NCBI GenBank assembly: GCA_963575655.1
Contig: CAUYTY010000195.1
Location: 30,421-94,420 of the forward strand
From: Gammaproteobacteria bacterium
GTDB lineage: Bacteria; Pseudomonadota; Gammaproteobacteria; CAIRSR01
Reading direction: 5' to 3'
DNA length: 64,000 nucleotides
A program made the position numbers and the translations under genes. The notes beneath the pieces were generated by a model. That model was not told the DNA's origin. It searched no databases and worked only from the letters and a program-made list of their open reading frames with translations. Positions 1 to 8,621 of this stretch are shown here, one piece after another; within the stretch, counting starts at the first letter, position 1, and every line of letters begins with the position of its first letter.

Positions 1-1538
1 TCGCTATCGTTAGCATTGGTACTAGTCATTTGTTTGAGAACCAGACGATATTCCCGTGCGGCTTGTTCCGGTTGTCCAGTGAGGAGATAGATATCGGCTA
101 AATAATAGTGCGCTTCCCAACACCCGGATTGTACATAGAGCGCTTTCTGAAACCAGTAGATGGCCTCTTTCGTACGATTGGCATAGTGGTAGATCTTACC
201 TAACAAGAGAAACGCATCCAACGACCAGGGTTGCTCTTCCAGAACTTTTTTGACCTCTTGTTCGGCCTCTTCTAATTGGCGACGATGAAAGTGGAGGTAG
301 GCCTTGAGGTGACGCAGGTGGTAGTCATTTGGTTGATGTGCGAGACCTTTCTGGATGGCCGCTAGGGCCTGATCGTAACGTTTTTCCCGCACCAAGATCA
401 GCAATTTTTGGAAATCTGGGGGCGGAGCGATGGCCCCTTTGTGGGTTGGGGCTTGCGGCGCGGGATCTGGCACGGGAAGAAAGGCCGTAGCCTGGTTGAT
501 CCTCGGAAGGCCCGGCATGAGCAGGGATGGGGTGAGGAGAGTAGTAATAGCCCTCGTGGGAGTCGCCGGGTATTGCGTCGTGGGGAGCGAAGGTAGCGGA
601 GGTACTTTGGCCTGAGACGCGCGCAGATTGTGGCCAATCGTAGAAGATCCATCTGCATTTAGGTCTGGCTGGGGGGTATTGGTGAAATAGTAGGCATTGT
701 TTTCCCCTTGTAGGTACAATCTTCCGAAATCACTTGAGAGCGTTTCGCTGGTGCCAACAAAGAGATAACCAGGCTGATTTAGAAGGTCTGCTAGTCGAGA
801 CAAGAGGATTTTCCGGGTGTTTCGATCAAAATAGAGGGATACATTTCTGAAGAAGATAATGTCCTGATAGTGGCACTCTATTGGATAGGGGTCGGTAAGG
901 AGATTAAAGTAACAAAATTGTACTTGGTTCTGGATCGTTTGGATTAATTGAAGCAGTCCGTTCTCTCCTGACTTGAAATAACGCCGATAACGCTCATCCA
1001 ATGCGTTGCGAAAGGAAAAGGTAGAATAACGACCTTCACGAGCCTTGCCCAGAGCCTGTTGGTCGAGATCACCAGCGATGATCTGGAATCGGTTAGTTCC
1101 AGTATCTCCGAATTTCTCATGCAGGGCTAAGGCGATTGAATAAGGCTCCTCACCAGTGGAGCAGCCCACACTGAAGATGCGGATTGGCTTATTGGCGGGA
1201 CGGTTAGTTAATAAACGTGGCAGCAACGTATCAATCACCAAGCGGATCTGTTCTGGTTCACGAAAGAAATAAGTTTCGTTAATAGTAATTAGGCTGGTGA
1301 AATAGTGAAACTCACTCTCATCGCGTTGGAGGCGAGCTAGATAGCTAGCACCAACCTCGGGACAATCCCCGGTGATGCCGAGAATTGCCATACGTTGACT
1401 CAGGGCCTTAATGAGAAGGCCATCACCCATATGCTCGAAGGTTAAGCCACAGCGTTGATGGATGAATTCTTTGAAGGGGGCGAGATTTGAGAATACTCGA
1501 TCCGCATCTAGTGCGAGGGAACCCATATTTTTATCCAT
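1..1538 (-). CDS. CheR-type protein methyltransferase with C-terminal TPRs (partial)
   Basis: S-adenosylmethionine-dependent methyltransferase expected to methylate glutamates on chemoreceptors. The gene runs off the left edge of the window, so the C-terminus is missing. The reading frame starts MDKNMGSLAL and has the CheR alpha N-terminal region, then the SAM-binding loop VGCSTGEEPYSIA and the downstream NVSLYFD stretch. A proline-rich linker follows, then tetratricopeptide repeats (YLHFHRRQLEEAE, LLGKIYHYANRTKEA, YLADIYLLTGQPEQA). The CheR-linker-TPR layout is typical of alternative chemosensory systems rather than the core flagellar CheR. It lies 111 bp downstream of a chemoreceptor gene on the same strand, so the two probably work together. 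The ATG at 1538 has only a weak ribosome-binding site; an in-frame ATG lies four codons on. Confidence 0.9.
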   Translation of the reverse strand, partial: MDKNMGSLALDADRVFSNLAPFKEFIHQRCGLTFEHMGDGLLIKALSQRMAILGITGDCPEVGASYLARLQRDESEFHYFTSLITINETYFFREPEQIRLVIDTLLPRLLTNRPANKPIRIFSVGCSTGEEPYSIALALHEKFGDTGTNRFQIIAGDLDQQALGKAREGRYSTFSFRNALDERYRRYFKSGENGLLQLIQTIQNQVQFCYFNLLTDPYPIECHYQDIIFFRNVSLYFDRNTRKILLSRLADLLNQPGYLFVGTSETLSSDFGRLYLQGENNAYYFTNTPQPDLNADGSSTIGHNLRASQAKVPPLPSLPTTQYPATPTRAITTLLTPSLLMPGLPRINQATAFLPVPDPAPQAPTHKGAIAPPPDFQKLLILVREKRYDQALAAIQKGLAHQPNDYHLRHLKAYLHFHRRQLEEAEQEVKKVLEEQPWSLDAFLLLGKIYHYANRTKEAIYWFQKALYVQSGCWEAHYYLADIYLLTGQPEQAAREYRLVLKQMTSTNANDS

Positions 1539-1649
1539 AGGAAAGGGATTCTCGGCAAGTATTATTTTTTGAGGACATTAGATCATTCCCTCGCTCCTGC
1601 GTTGGGAATGATGTGTCGTTGATGGTTAAGCCATGAAACAGCAATAAAA

Positions 1650-3536
1650 CTAAACGTTGGCGTGGCCAGAGTCTTCTCGGGTAAGCTGGAATTGACCCAC
1701 CAGACCTTTAAGCTCAGTAGAGAGACCGACCATCCCTCGAGATACCTGGGAGATGCGTTCTACCGATTGGGCAGTATTAGCGCTGGCGCTGACGATTTCC
1801 CGTAGGGCCACTACCACTTGATTACTGGCAATCTTTTGTTGTTGCGTAGAAAGGGAGATCTGTTGGGCAGCGTTGTTAGTATGCTGTACGGCATCGAGCA
1901 ATTCGGTAAATCGATTGGCGGTAACGCCAACCTCGTTTATTCCGGTTTGGATGATTAGTGCGCCCTTTTCTGAGGTAATCACCATGCGGTGGATGGCCTC
2001 CTGAATTTCGCTTACTTTTCGGGCAATCTCGGTGGTAGACTCGGAAACGCTATCAGCCAGACGACGAATCTCTGCTGCGACGACCCCAAAACGGCGCCCC
2101 GCTTCACCCGCGCTGGATGCCTCCAAGGCTGCATTGAAGGCAATTAGCTTGGTTTGGTCCGCCACTACGTCGATGATTTCCATGATGCGGCCAATTTCCT
2201 TGGATTTATTACTTAACTCAACAATGTCCTGGAAGCTGTGTTGATTGTCATTCTTAATGTCGTTCATTTTCTCAACGACTGTCTGCATAGACTCAGATCC
2301 CTTCTTACCCGTTTCCCAAGCCTGGTAGGCAATATCCACCACCGATTTGGAATGTTCGGCAATCTCAGTTGAAGAGGCAGACAACTCCTCCATGGTGGAG
2401 CCAATCTCCGTAACCGAGACGGACATCTGGGTTGTGGTGGCGGCCTGACTATCCATGGTCATGGATATTTCGCTAGCGGAGGTATAGATGTTTACAGCGG
2501 TAGTCTCGACTCGCGTTACCAATTTACCCAATTGGGTGCGCATTTCATTAGTGGCATGGGCAAGTGCAGAGATCTCATCGTTGCCGATGGCGTTGATACG
2601 GGTAGATAGATTACCCTCTGCGACTTGGCGGAGATTATCGACCAGGGATTGAATCCGAGAACTAAAGCTACGATCGAAGAGAAAAGTAAGTGCAATTGGG
2701 ATGAGGATACCCAATAGGGTCCATAACAGGGCATTGTTCTGCGCCTGGGTGGCCAGCAATTCACTGCGATTGATGGCCTCGTCAGAGTTTTTATGGGCCT
2801 TAGATACGGCAGTAGAAACAATTCTTTCTACCTCAAGGGCTGTTGCGCCTAGTTTTTCTCCTAATCGTTTTACCTCGGTCTCTACTTCGATCAGGATATA
2901 CAACGTATCGCGGTAGATTCTGCTGGATTGTTGGATCTTGTTTTCGTTTTTCCGACCGCTCACATCTCGATCCAATCGGTCGAGAAGTACCTCAATCGAT
3001 TTAGCTCGTTCTTGGGTTGGATTCCAGAGATACAGAACCTCGCCCGGTTTTAGATCAACAATCGCCTCTTCGATGGCGGTATCGTTAGTTTCGTAGACCA
3101 GAGTCTCAAGCGCCTCACGCTGTTGTTGAAACAGATGTACCTTTTCCCGTTTTTTCTCGAAGGCATGGGTTAAGGCATCGAACAGGCGACCATATTCTGT
3201 GGCCTTATCTCTAACCGCCTGCGATTCTTGATCCTGAATATCTGTAGCCGTTCTATTCAGAAGGCTTAAGACCTGGTGTACCTGGTCGTTAATGGCCGCA
3301 TCTTGTGTATGAAGCAATGCGTAACGAAACGACTCGGCGCGGGCATTGCAGAGAGCAATAGTATGCCACAAATCCTTGTGGTGTTGAGTTGTTTGACTTA
3401 TCTCGCTGCTAATGGCATGTACCTGGCCAATGGCGCGGTAATTCATACCAATAATCACCAGAAAGGTGACCAGAGAGAGCGCGGAAATCACCCGCATGGT
3501 AGTTGTAACACTCCAGCGAGACAATAGGCGAATCAT
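1650..3536 (-). CDS. Methyl-accepting chemotaxis protein
   Basis: Transmembrane chemoreceptor of 628 aa that would signal to a CheA/CheW complex. The first membrane helix is at about residues 12-32, followed by a mostly helical periplasmic sensor of about 230 residues. A second helix lies near 268-288, then a HAMP domain to about 340 and the long coiled-coil signalling domain. The conserved hairpin tip reads VADQTKLIAFNAALEASSAG, close to the usual E-[IV][23 protein letters not shown] tip. It sits between hldE and the CheR-TPR gene on the same strand. The ligand cannot be read from the sequence; the helical-bundle sensor has no recognisable PAS or Cache motif. Confidence 0.93.
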   Translation of the reverse strand: MIRLLSRWSVTTTMRVISALSLVTFLVIIGMNYRAIGQVHAISSEISQTTQHHKDLWHTIALCNARAESFRYALLHTQDAAINDQVHQVLSLLNRTATDIQDQESQAVRDKATEYGRLFDALTHAFEKKREKVHLFQQQREALETLVYETNDTAIEEAIVDLKPGEVLYLWNPTQERAKSIEVLLDRLDRDVSGRKNENKIQQSSRIYRDTLYILIEVETEVKRLGEKLGATALEVERIVSTAVSKAHKNSDEAINRSELLATQAQNNALLWTLLGILIPIALTFLFDRSFSSRIQSLVDNLRQVAEGNLSTRINAIGNDEISALAHATNEMRTQLGKLVTRVETTAVNIYTSASEISMTMDSQAATTTQMSVSVTEIGSTMEELSASSTEIAEHSKSVVDIAYQAWETGKKGSESMQTVVEKMNDIKNDNQHSFQDIVELSNKSKEIGRIMEIIDVVADQTKLIAFNAALEASSAGEAGRRFGVVAAEIRRLADSVSESTTEIARKVSEIQEAIHRMVITSEKGALIIQTGINEVGVTANRFTELLDAVQHTNNAAQQISLSTQQQKIASNQVVVALREIVSASANTAQSVERISQVSRGMVGLSTELKGLVGQFQLTREDSGHANV

Positions 3537-3668
3537 AGGCGTGGCACTTCAAAAGATAAAGGTATTGTTTGAAAGGTAAGCAGAACGGGAAATACCGGCT
3601 GGACGACGCGAATGGCCACTAGAGCGTTTTCATTTTGCATGTACCTCACGGGAGGCATTCCGAAATGC

Positions 3669-5162
3669 CTATTGCCTATCATCAACGGCACGGATGCGTT
3701 TCATGATATTACTGGAGCTATGCCCCTCAGCCAAAGGAACAAGGTAGATGCAACCTCCTTGGGATTTTACTTCTGAAGCTCCCACCACTTGGTCTTCACG
3801 GTAATCCGCACCTTTAGCAAGTACGTCAGGACGTATCGCACGAATTAGCGTAAGCGGGGTATCGTCGTCAAACAAAATTACGGCATCGACTACGGCCAAG
3901 GCCGCGAGGACTCGAGCACGGTCATCTTCATGAATCACCGGGCGGGTCTCGCCTTTAAGTGCGCGCACCGAACGATCGGTATTGAGTCCTACTATCAAGC
4001 GATGACCCGCGTGACGTGCTCGTTCCAGATAGGTTACATGACCGGCGTGAAGCAGATCAAAACAACCGTTCGTAAACACAATACGTTCACCACGGGTGCG
4101 CCAGTGCGCAATCTGAGCCAATAATGTTGGGAGAGTGCAGACCTTTTCGGATTGAAAGCGCGCATGGTCATTAAAAAGAGCCGCAGCCAATTCGGCGGCA
4201 GCGATCGGAGTAGTACCTACCTTGCCAATTACGACACCAGCGGCGAGATTGGCCAAGCGCAAGGCGTCCTGTATAGGAAGTCCCGCGACAAGGCCAGCAG
4301 CAGTGGTAGCGATTACGGTATCACCAGCCCCGGAAACGTCGTAGACTTCCTGGGCAACGGCAGGTATATGAATAGGGGCAGCACCATCCAATAGGGTCAT
4401 CCCTTGGTCGCCCAGGGTGACCAATAGATAACGCAGTTCCAATTCAGCGCGCAGCCGTTCCCCGGCAGCCAATAGAGCATCAAGATCTCGGGACGGTACA
4501 CCGGTAGCTAAAGCCAGCTCGGCACGGTTAGGGGAAAGCAGCGTGGCGCCACGATAGCGGGTGTAGTCCCGTCCCTTGGGATCCACCAACACTGGAATAC
4601 CCACTGCCCGTCCGGCTGCAATCGTAGCCTGACACAGAATCGGGGCAAGTACCCCTTTACCATAGTCGGATAGAATTAGCGCAGCAGGTTTCTGGGCAAG
4701 CAATGATTGCAGACGCTCCGTCAGGGCTGCCGTAATCTCCGTAGCGAGGGGAGAAATATCCTCCACATCGATACGCAGCATCTGCTGATGCTCACCGATA
4801 ACCCGGGTCTTGCAGGAAGTCGGGCGTTCGGGAAAGGAAACGACACCGCTGGTATCAATGCCGTCGGCAGCGAGCAGCGCGGTCAGGCGTGTCCCCTCCG
4901 CATCAGTACCCACCAGACCTACAATCGTTACCAGCAATCCCAAGCCTCGCAGGTTAAGGGCCACATTGGCCGCACCGCCCGGATTCTCCGACTGCCGCAG
5001 CAAACGTACTACCGGTACCGGGGCCTCCGGGGAAATACGTCCAACCTCCCCCCAAAGATAACGATCGAGCATCAAGTCCCCAGCCACCAACAATTGGTAG
5101 CCGGTGAAATTGCGCTGGAGCACGGCGCTCACAGCATCGTAGTCATCAAATAAGATGTGCAT
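3669..5162 (-). CDS. hldE: Bifunctional heptose-7-phosphate kinase / heptose-1-phosphate adenylyltransferase
   Basis: Makes ADP-heptose for the LPS inner core. The N-terminal ribokinase-like domain (about residues 1-315) phosphorylates D-beta-D-heptose 7-phosphate; it shows the NPGGAANVALNL substrate motif and the catalytic DVSGAGDT loop. The C-terminal nucleotidyltransferase domain (about 335-497) shows FTNGCFDLLHAGHV, the HxGH family signature. Length from the ATG at 5162 is 497 aa, close to E. coli HldE (477). The frame is open to a TTG at 5228, but that extension overlaps a palindromic repeat and is not conserved-looking, so the ATG is preferred. The gene is monocistronic by appearance, 132 bp upstream of the chemoreceptor gene. 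Confidence 0.93.
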   Translation of the reverse strand: MHILFDDYDAVSAVLQRNFTGYQLLVAGDLMLDRYLWGEVGRISPEAPVPVVRLLRQSENPGGAANVALNLRGLGLLVTIVGLVGTDAEGTRLTALLAADGIDTSGVVSFPERPTSCKTRVIGEHQQMLRIDVEDISPLATEITAALTERLQSLLAQKPAALILSDYGKGVLAPILCQATIAAGRAVGIPVLVDPKGRDYTRYRGATLLSPNRAELALATGVPSRDLDALLAAGERLRAELELRYLLVTLGDQGMTLLDGAAPIHIPAVAQEVYDVSGAGDTVIATTAAGLVAGLPIQDALRLANLAAGVVIGKVGTTPIAAAELAAALFNDHARFQSEKVCTLPTLLAQIAHWRTRGERIVFTNGCFDLLHAGHVTYLERARHAGHRLIVGLNTDRSVRALKGETRPVIHEDDRARVLAALAVVDAVILFDDDTPLTLIRAIRPDVLAKGADYREDQVVGASEVKSQGGCIYLVPLAEGHSSSNIMKRIRAVDDRQ

Positions 5163-5226
5163 GGGAAACGATAAGGCAAGGGCGAGGGAGATATCTGTAT
5201 CAAAAAGACCCGCAGTTAACCAACTC

Positions 5227-5318
5227 AATCCAAGTTGCTACCTCGTACGCCTTTTTCCTCCCTCACGGGAGGGCGAGGGGCTTTTTCATTTCTCACCGCA
5301 TAGGCGATAACTTGGGTT
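5227..5318. repeat. Family A palindromic element (MITE-like)
   Basis: Element of 92 bp between hldE and the phosphodiesterase gene. The left end AATCCAAGTTGCTACCT and the right end AGGCGATAACTTGGGTT are imperfect inverted copies of the family A terminus, AACCCAAGTTGCTACCTA. The centre carries an inverted repeat around CCTCCCTCACGGGAGGG. The element is almost the same length as the better preserved copy at 28526-28616. Its left end overlaps the alternative TTG start region of hldE. Confidence 0.6.
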
Positions 5319-5415
5319 AAGCCAATTGCCGGACTGTCACTTGGAGATTGCTGGAATGACGAATCGATGGCAACTTGAGTTATTCACATCAAAAGGCACA
5401 AAGTGGTGCCAATGA

Positions 5416-6183
5416 TTATGAAAGGTCGAAGGTCATGCCATCGGTCAGAGGGGTCAGATTGTAGCCCGACATGTGGATCCTGCATTCTTTCATGATTTGC
5501 TCTTCCATACCGGATTTCATGTGGGAGATGTAGATCGGGACGCGATGACGCAGGCGAGATAGGTCTTTGGCGAGCAATGAGGCGGTATAGTGCCCACTGA
5601 TTTTGGCAAGCGATAACATCTCATCGGGAAACCCAACCTCAACGATGATTAGATCCAAATGCGGGTGCGCATTGAGGGCGTCCCAGAAGGTCTGATTGCT
5701 GGTAGTATCGCCGCTGAAGGCGAAGGCGCGACTGCCATCGTCCACCAAGTAGCCAACACCAGGTACAGAGTGGTTCACCGGGATCACGGTTACCTTCAGG
5801 TCATTCACCTGGACCGTCTCTCCCCGTTGAAGGGGACGACGGTAGTGCAACAACGGATAGTCGGGTGGAATCGCAGTAAAATCGGGCCAGATGATCCCAT
5901 TGAGGACGTGGATGCGGATCGCGTCTAGGGTCTCGGACAGGCCACAGAGTTCCACATGGGTCTCGTGACGAGAAAAGACCGTATCCGCCAAAAACGGCAT
6001 ACATGTCACATGGTCCAGGTGTGAGTGTGTAAAAAATATGTGTCGGATCATATTCATAGCATCCAACGACAGGTCACCAACTCCAGTCCCGGCATCAATC
6101 AAAAGCTTTTCATTCACCAACAGGGAGGTGGTGCGTCGACCGTTGCCAATCCCCCCACTACATCCCAGAACTTGCAATTTCAT
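5416..6183 (-). CDS. MBL-fold class II cyclic-nucleotide phosphodiesterase
   Basis: Predicted 3',5'-cyclic-nucleotide phosphodiesterase of the class II type (yeast PDE1/CpdP-like, metallo-beta-lactamase fold), 255 aa. Seen: the metal-binding motif THSHLDH near residues 52-58, later metal ligands in NHSVPG and FSGDTT, and a C-terminal ISHMKSG histidine. The N-terminus MKLQVLGCSGGIG begins directly with the first MBL strand and has no signal peptide, so a cytoplasmic enzyme is expected. It is divergent from a gene for a cyclic-nucleotide-binding protein 400 bp away, which supports a cAMP/cGMP-related role. The specific nucleotide is inference. Confidence 0.82.
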   Translation of the reverse strand: MKLQVLGCSGGIGNGRRTTSLLVNEKLLIDAGTGVGDLSLDAMNMIRHIFFTHSHLDHVTCMPFLADTVFSRHETHVELCGLSETLDAIRIHVLNGIIWPDFTAIPPDYPLLHYRRPLQRGETVQVNDLKVTVIPVNHSVPGVGYLVDDGSRAFAFSGDTTSNQTFWDALNAHPHLDLIIVEVGFPDEMLSLAKISGHYTASLLAKDLSRLRHRVPIYISHMKSGMEEQIMKECRIHMSGYNLTPLTDGMTFDLS

Positions 6184-6585
6184 GGTATAACCCTACCAAT
6201 GACAAGCACACCTCGACAGCACGCCGCTGCCTTTCCAGCCTTCACTTGTAGTCCTTTCGAAAAATGTGTGAAATTTTGGCGGTTCCCCTGGTACACCATC
6301 TCACCTGTTTCCAAAACAAAACGTGGGGGCGAGTATATTATGAATGGCCGCCTAGGCCCTACCCCGGTAGGCACAAGAAGACTGGGTACACCCCCAGCGA
6401 GATAGGGAAGGGCTTGAGTTAAACACCTGTCAGGGCAGGTCGCATCGTACCTGCTACCCCACTTTTACACACCTGTACCGAACCTGACTTGGTAATTATT
6501 CACATCCTCTCCTGCTGCACCCATGAGGGAGAGCGAACGATGACAACTCGGTTAGGTACGCTCGTTAGGGCAGAACATTACGATC
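6184..6585. other. Divergent intergenic region between phosphodiesterase and CNB-rhodanese genes
   Basis: About 400 bp with no convincing gene. It must carry the promoters of both flanking genes. Visible are a short inverted repeat ACCTG-TCAGGG-CAGGT near 6427-6442, an inverted repeat GCCTA/TAGGC near 6349-6373, and a degenerate family C repeat half around 6493-6538 (ATTATTCACATCCTCTCCTGCTG). I see no clear sigma-70 promoter or CRP-type box that I would commit to. Confidence 0.4.
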
Positions 6586-7680
6586 ATGATTACCGAGAAA
6601 GCTGTCCTGGAAAGACTGCGCCTCTGCATCCCCTTGAACACTTTTAGCCAGGAAAACTTCCAGCGCCTGTGTGGTGAGGTCTCGGTGGAAGAGTTCCCGG
6701 CCAGGACACAACTATTCAGTATCGGTGATGAGGATACGTTGTCCATCTATCTCCTCTCTGGTGAGTTGGAGATACTTTCCAACGATGGTAGCCGAACGAC
6801 AATCCAAGGCGGCAAGGAAAACACCCGCTACGCCCTGGCAAACCTCAAACCACGTCGTTACAACGGCATCGCACATACCCTCATCCGAGTAGTGCGGATG
6901 GACAGTCGCCTGGTGGACAAACTGATGGTTTGGGAGAGTGCTAGCCGAGATACGGGAGGTGGCTTCGTGGTGGACGAACTCGACACCGATAACGGAGACA
7001 ACACTTGGGTAATGAAGCTCCTCCAAAAGAAGATGTTCCTGGACCTGCCTGGTGCTCACATCCAGGAGGTGCTCAATCGTATGGAGGAGGTAGTGGTAGG
7101 TACCGGTGAAACTATCATTCGTCAAGGAGATCCCGGGGATTACTACTACGTAATATGTGAAGGTCGTTGCCGGGTGACTCGCATGAGCGCTGATTCCGCA
7201 CAACCCCTGACGTTGGCGGAGCTAACCGTGGGAGACGGTTTCGGCGAGGAGGCCCTGGTCTCACGTAATCCCCGCAATGCCACAGTGACCATGTTGACCA
7301 ATGGGCGTTTGATGCGTCTGTCCAGTAACCATTTCGCGGAACTATTGGAACAACCCGTACTGCGTTGGGTATCGCCCAAAGAGGCCGCCCAGGCCGCCAA
7401 AGAAGGGGCAATGCTGTTAGATGTACGCACCGCCCAAGAATATACGAACAGCAAGATTCGGGGAAGTATCAATATTCCCCTCCAACAGCTGCGTGAGGGT
7501 ACCGGTAAATTGAGGCCCAACAGTCGTTGTATCTGTTACTGTGATACCGGTGAGCGCAGTTCGGCGGCAGTATTCCTACTCCGCGAACGCGGCTACGATG
7601 CCAGCGTCATGCGCGGGGGACTTTCCCATCTTATGGATCTATTTCGCGAACGGCGCATCCGTTCGACCGAGGGCACCTAA
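6586..7680 (+). CDS. Cyclic-nucleotide-binding protein with C-terminal rhodanese domain
   Basis: Protein of 364 aa with three parts. A degenerate cyclic-nucleotide-binding-like beta-roll spans about residues 18-110. A better conserved cNMP-binding domain spans about 150-258, with the phosphate-binding cassette GFGEEALVSRNPRNATV (family: FGE-x-A-L plus R-x-A-T). A rhodanese domain follows at about 263-355, with the active loop CDTGERS; its cysteine is residue 319. There is no DNA-binding domain and no membrane helix, so this is a cytosolic sensor coupled to sulfur-transfer or protein-interaction chemistry. The divergent neighbour is a class II cNMP phosphodiesterase. Whether the first domain still binds ligand is doubtful. 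Confidence 0.87.
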   Translation: MITEKAVLERLRLCIPLNTFSQENFQRLCGEVSVEEFPARTQLFSIGDEDTLSIYLLSGELEILSNDGSRTTIQGGKENTRYALANLKPRRYNGIAHTLIRVVRMDSRLVDKLMVWESASRDTGGGFVVDELDTDNGDNTWVMKLLQKKMFLDLPGAHIQEVLNRMEEVVVGTGETIIRQGDPGDYYYVICEGRCRVTRMSADSAQPLTLAELTVGDGFGEEALVSRNPRNATVTMLTNGRLMRLSSNHFAELLEQPVLRWVSPKEAAQAAKEGAMLLDVRTAQEYTNSKIRGSINIPLQQLREGTGKLRPNSRCICYCDTGERSSAAVFLLRERGYDASVMRGGLSHLMDLFRERRIRSTEGT

Positions 7681-7771
7681 AGACCATTCTAAATCACCGC
7701 CTATCTGTTATTCTGGCAGAGGATGCCGGAATAACAAGACGAGAATCAACACCAAAGGTTTCCAATAATTT

Positions 7772-8455
7772 CTAATGTGCGCCATGACTTGAGGTACCAG
7801 CGGGGTGGTCCGTTTTTGCAAGAGCCTCTTCGATGTGTACATCATGCTCATACTGGTGCTCTGCTGCCTCTTCCACCTTTTCTCCAAGAAGTAATGCGGC
7901 TTTGGTCGATGACATTACGCCAATCGCTGACCCAGCAAATGAAGCCAGCCAATTATCTTGAAACGACAAGGCAGAAATAAACATCTCGCCAATGCCAAAA
8001 GTCTCAAGGAAAAAACCCATCATAACAACCTCGGTGGCAATACCAAGCGATTTAGCAAAGGCCTTGTGTTTTTCTCCATGGTTGTACATCTCATTGACGT
8101 GTTCGACCTTTGGCTTGAGTTCCACAATCTTTACGCCAATGCCGGCAACGCTTGCCTCCAATGCCTCGGAAAAAAAATCGAGAATAACAAAGGTCTCGGG
8201 CGGTGTCTCCTCGCCTTCTTCTCCTTCCCCGCCGCCATGGTGTGCAGGAGCGCCCGCCACGGAATGCTGGGGCGCGACCGGTATTCCATCATGGGGCGTT
8301 TCGATGTGCTGGATCTCAGCATGGTTGCCTACGGGTAGATTCCCCCCAAAAAATCCGAAGACCAACACCAACAATAAAACCATCATCCCCCATACCCCGA
8401 TGATGACGTATTGATTTTGTTGGGAGATGATAGAAATTATGCTTCTAACTAACAT
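7772..8455 (-). CDS. Unknown single-pass membrane protein with His-rich segments
   Basis: I do not recognise this family. The 227-aa product (start ATG at 8455, with an AAGGGGGT ribosome-binding site upstream; a TTG lies 6 codons earlier) has one strong membrane helix at about residues 16-38. A His/Gly/Glu-rich linker follows (HHGGGEGEEGEE), then an amphipathic alpha-helical region and a hydrophobic glycine-rich hairpin (ASFAGSAIGVMSS). The C-terminal tail is His-rich and acidic (EEAAEHQYEHDVHIEEA, ending SSHGAH). The histidines suggest metal binding, but that is only inference. It stands alone, convergent with the CNB-rhodanese gene. Confidence 0.7.
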   Translation of the reverse strand: MLVRSIISIISQQNQYVIIGVWGMMVLLLVLVFGFFGGNLPVGNHAEIQHIETPHDGIPVAPQHSVAGAPAHHGGGEGEEGEETPPETFVILDFFSEALEASVAGIGVKIVELKPKVEHVNEMYNHGEKHKAFAKSLGIATEVVMMGFFLETFGIGEMFISALSFQDNWLASFAGSAIGVMSSTKAALLLGEKVEEAAEHQYEHDVHIEEALAKTDHPAGTSSHGAH

Positions 8456-8621
8456 TCCGTACCCCCTTGGCAATAACGTATCACAACCGATAATTTCTCG
8501 CCTTGCATTCTACCGTGAACGCTACGGCAAAGGCCGTGCGGCCACCGATGGGTTGGGTTAGGACATGGCTGCGGCATGAGATTTTCCGGAAATAACTTTA
8601 CTGAAGAATGGGATGAAATGA

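Noticed and set aside
398..658. Minus-strand 86-aa frame and overlapping plus-strand frames
   Set aside because: They lie inside the CheR-TPR gene, whose own frame gives clear CheR and TPR motifs and no stop across the whole interval.
5163..5228. TTG-started N-terminal extension of HldE
   Set aside because: It adds 22 residues absent from the family and overlaps a palindromic repeat; the ATG at 5162 fits the normal length.
6586..7680. CRP-family transcription factor
   Set aside because: It has cyclic-nucleotide-binding domains but no helix-turn-helix; the C-terminus is a rhodanese domain.
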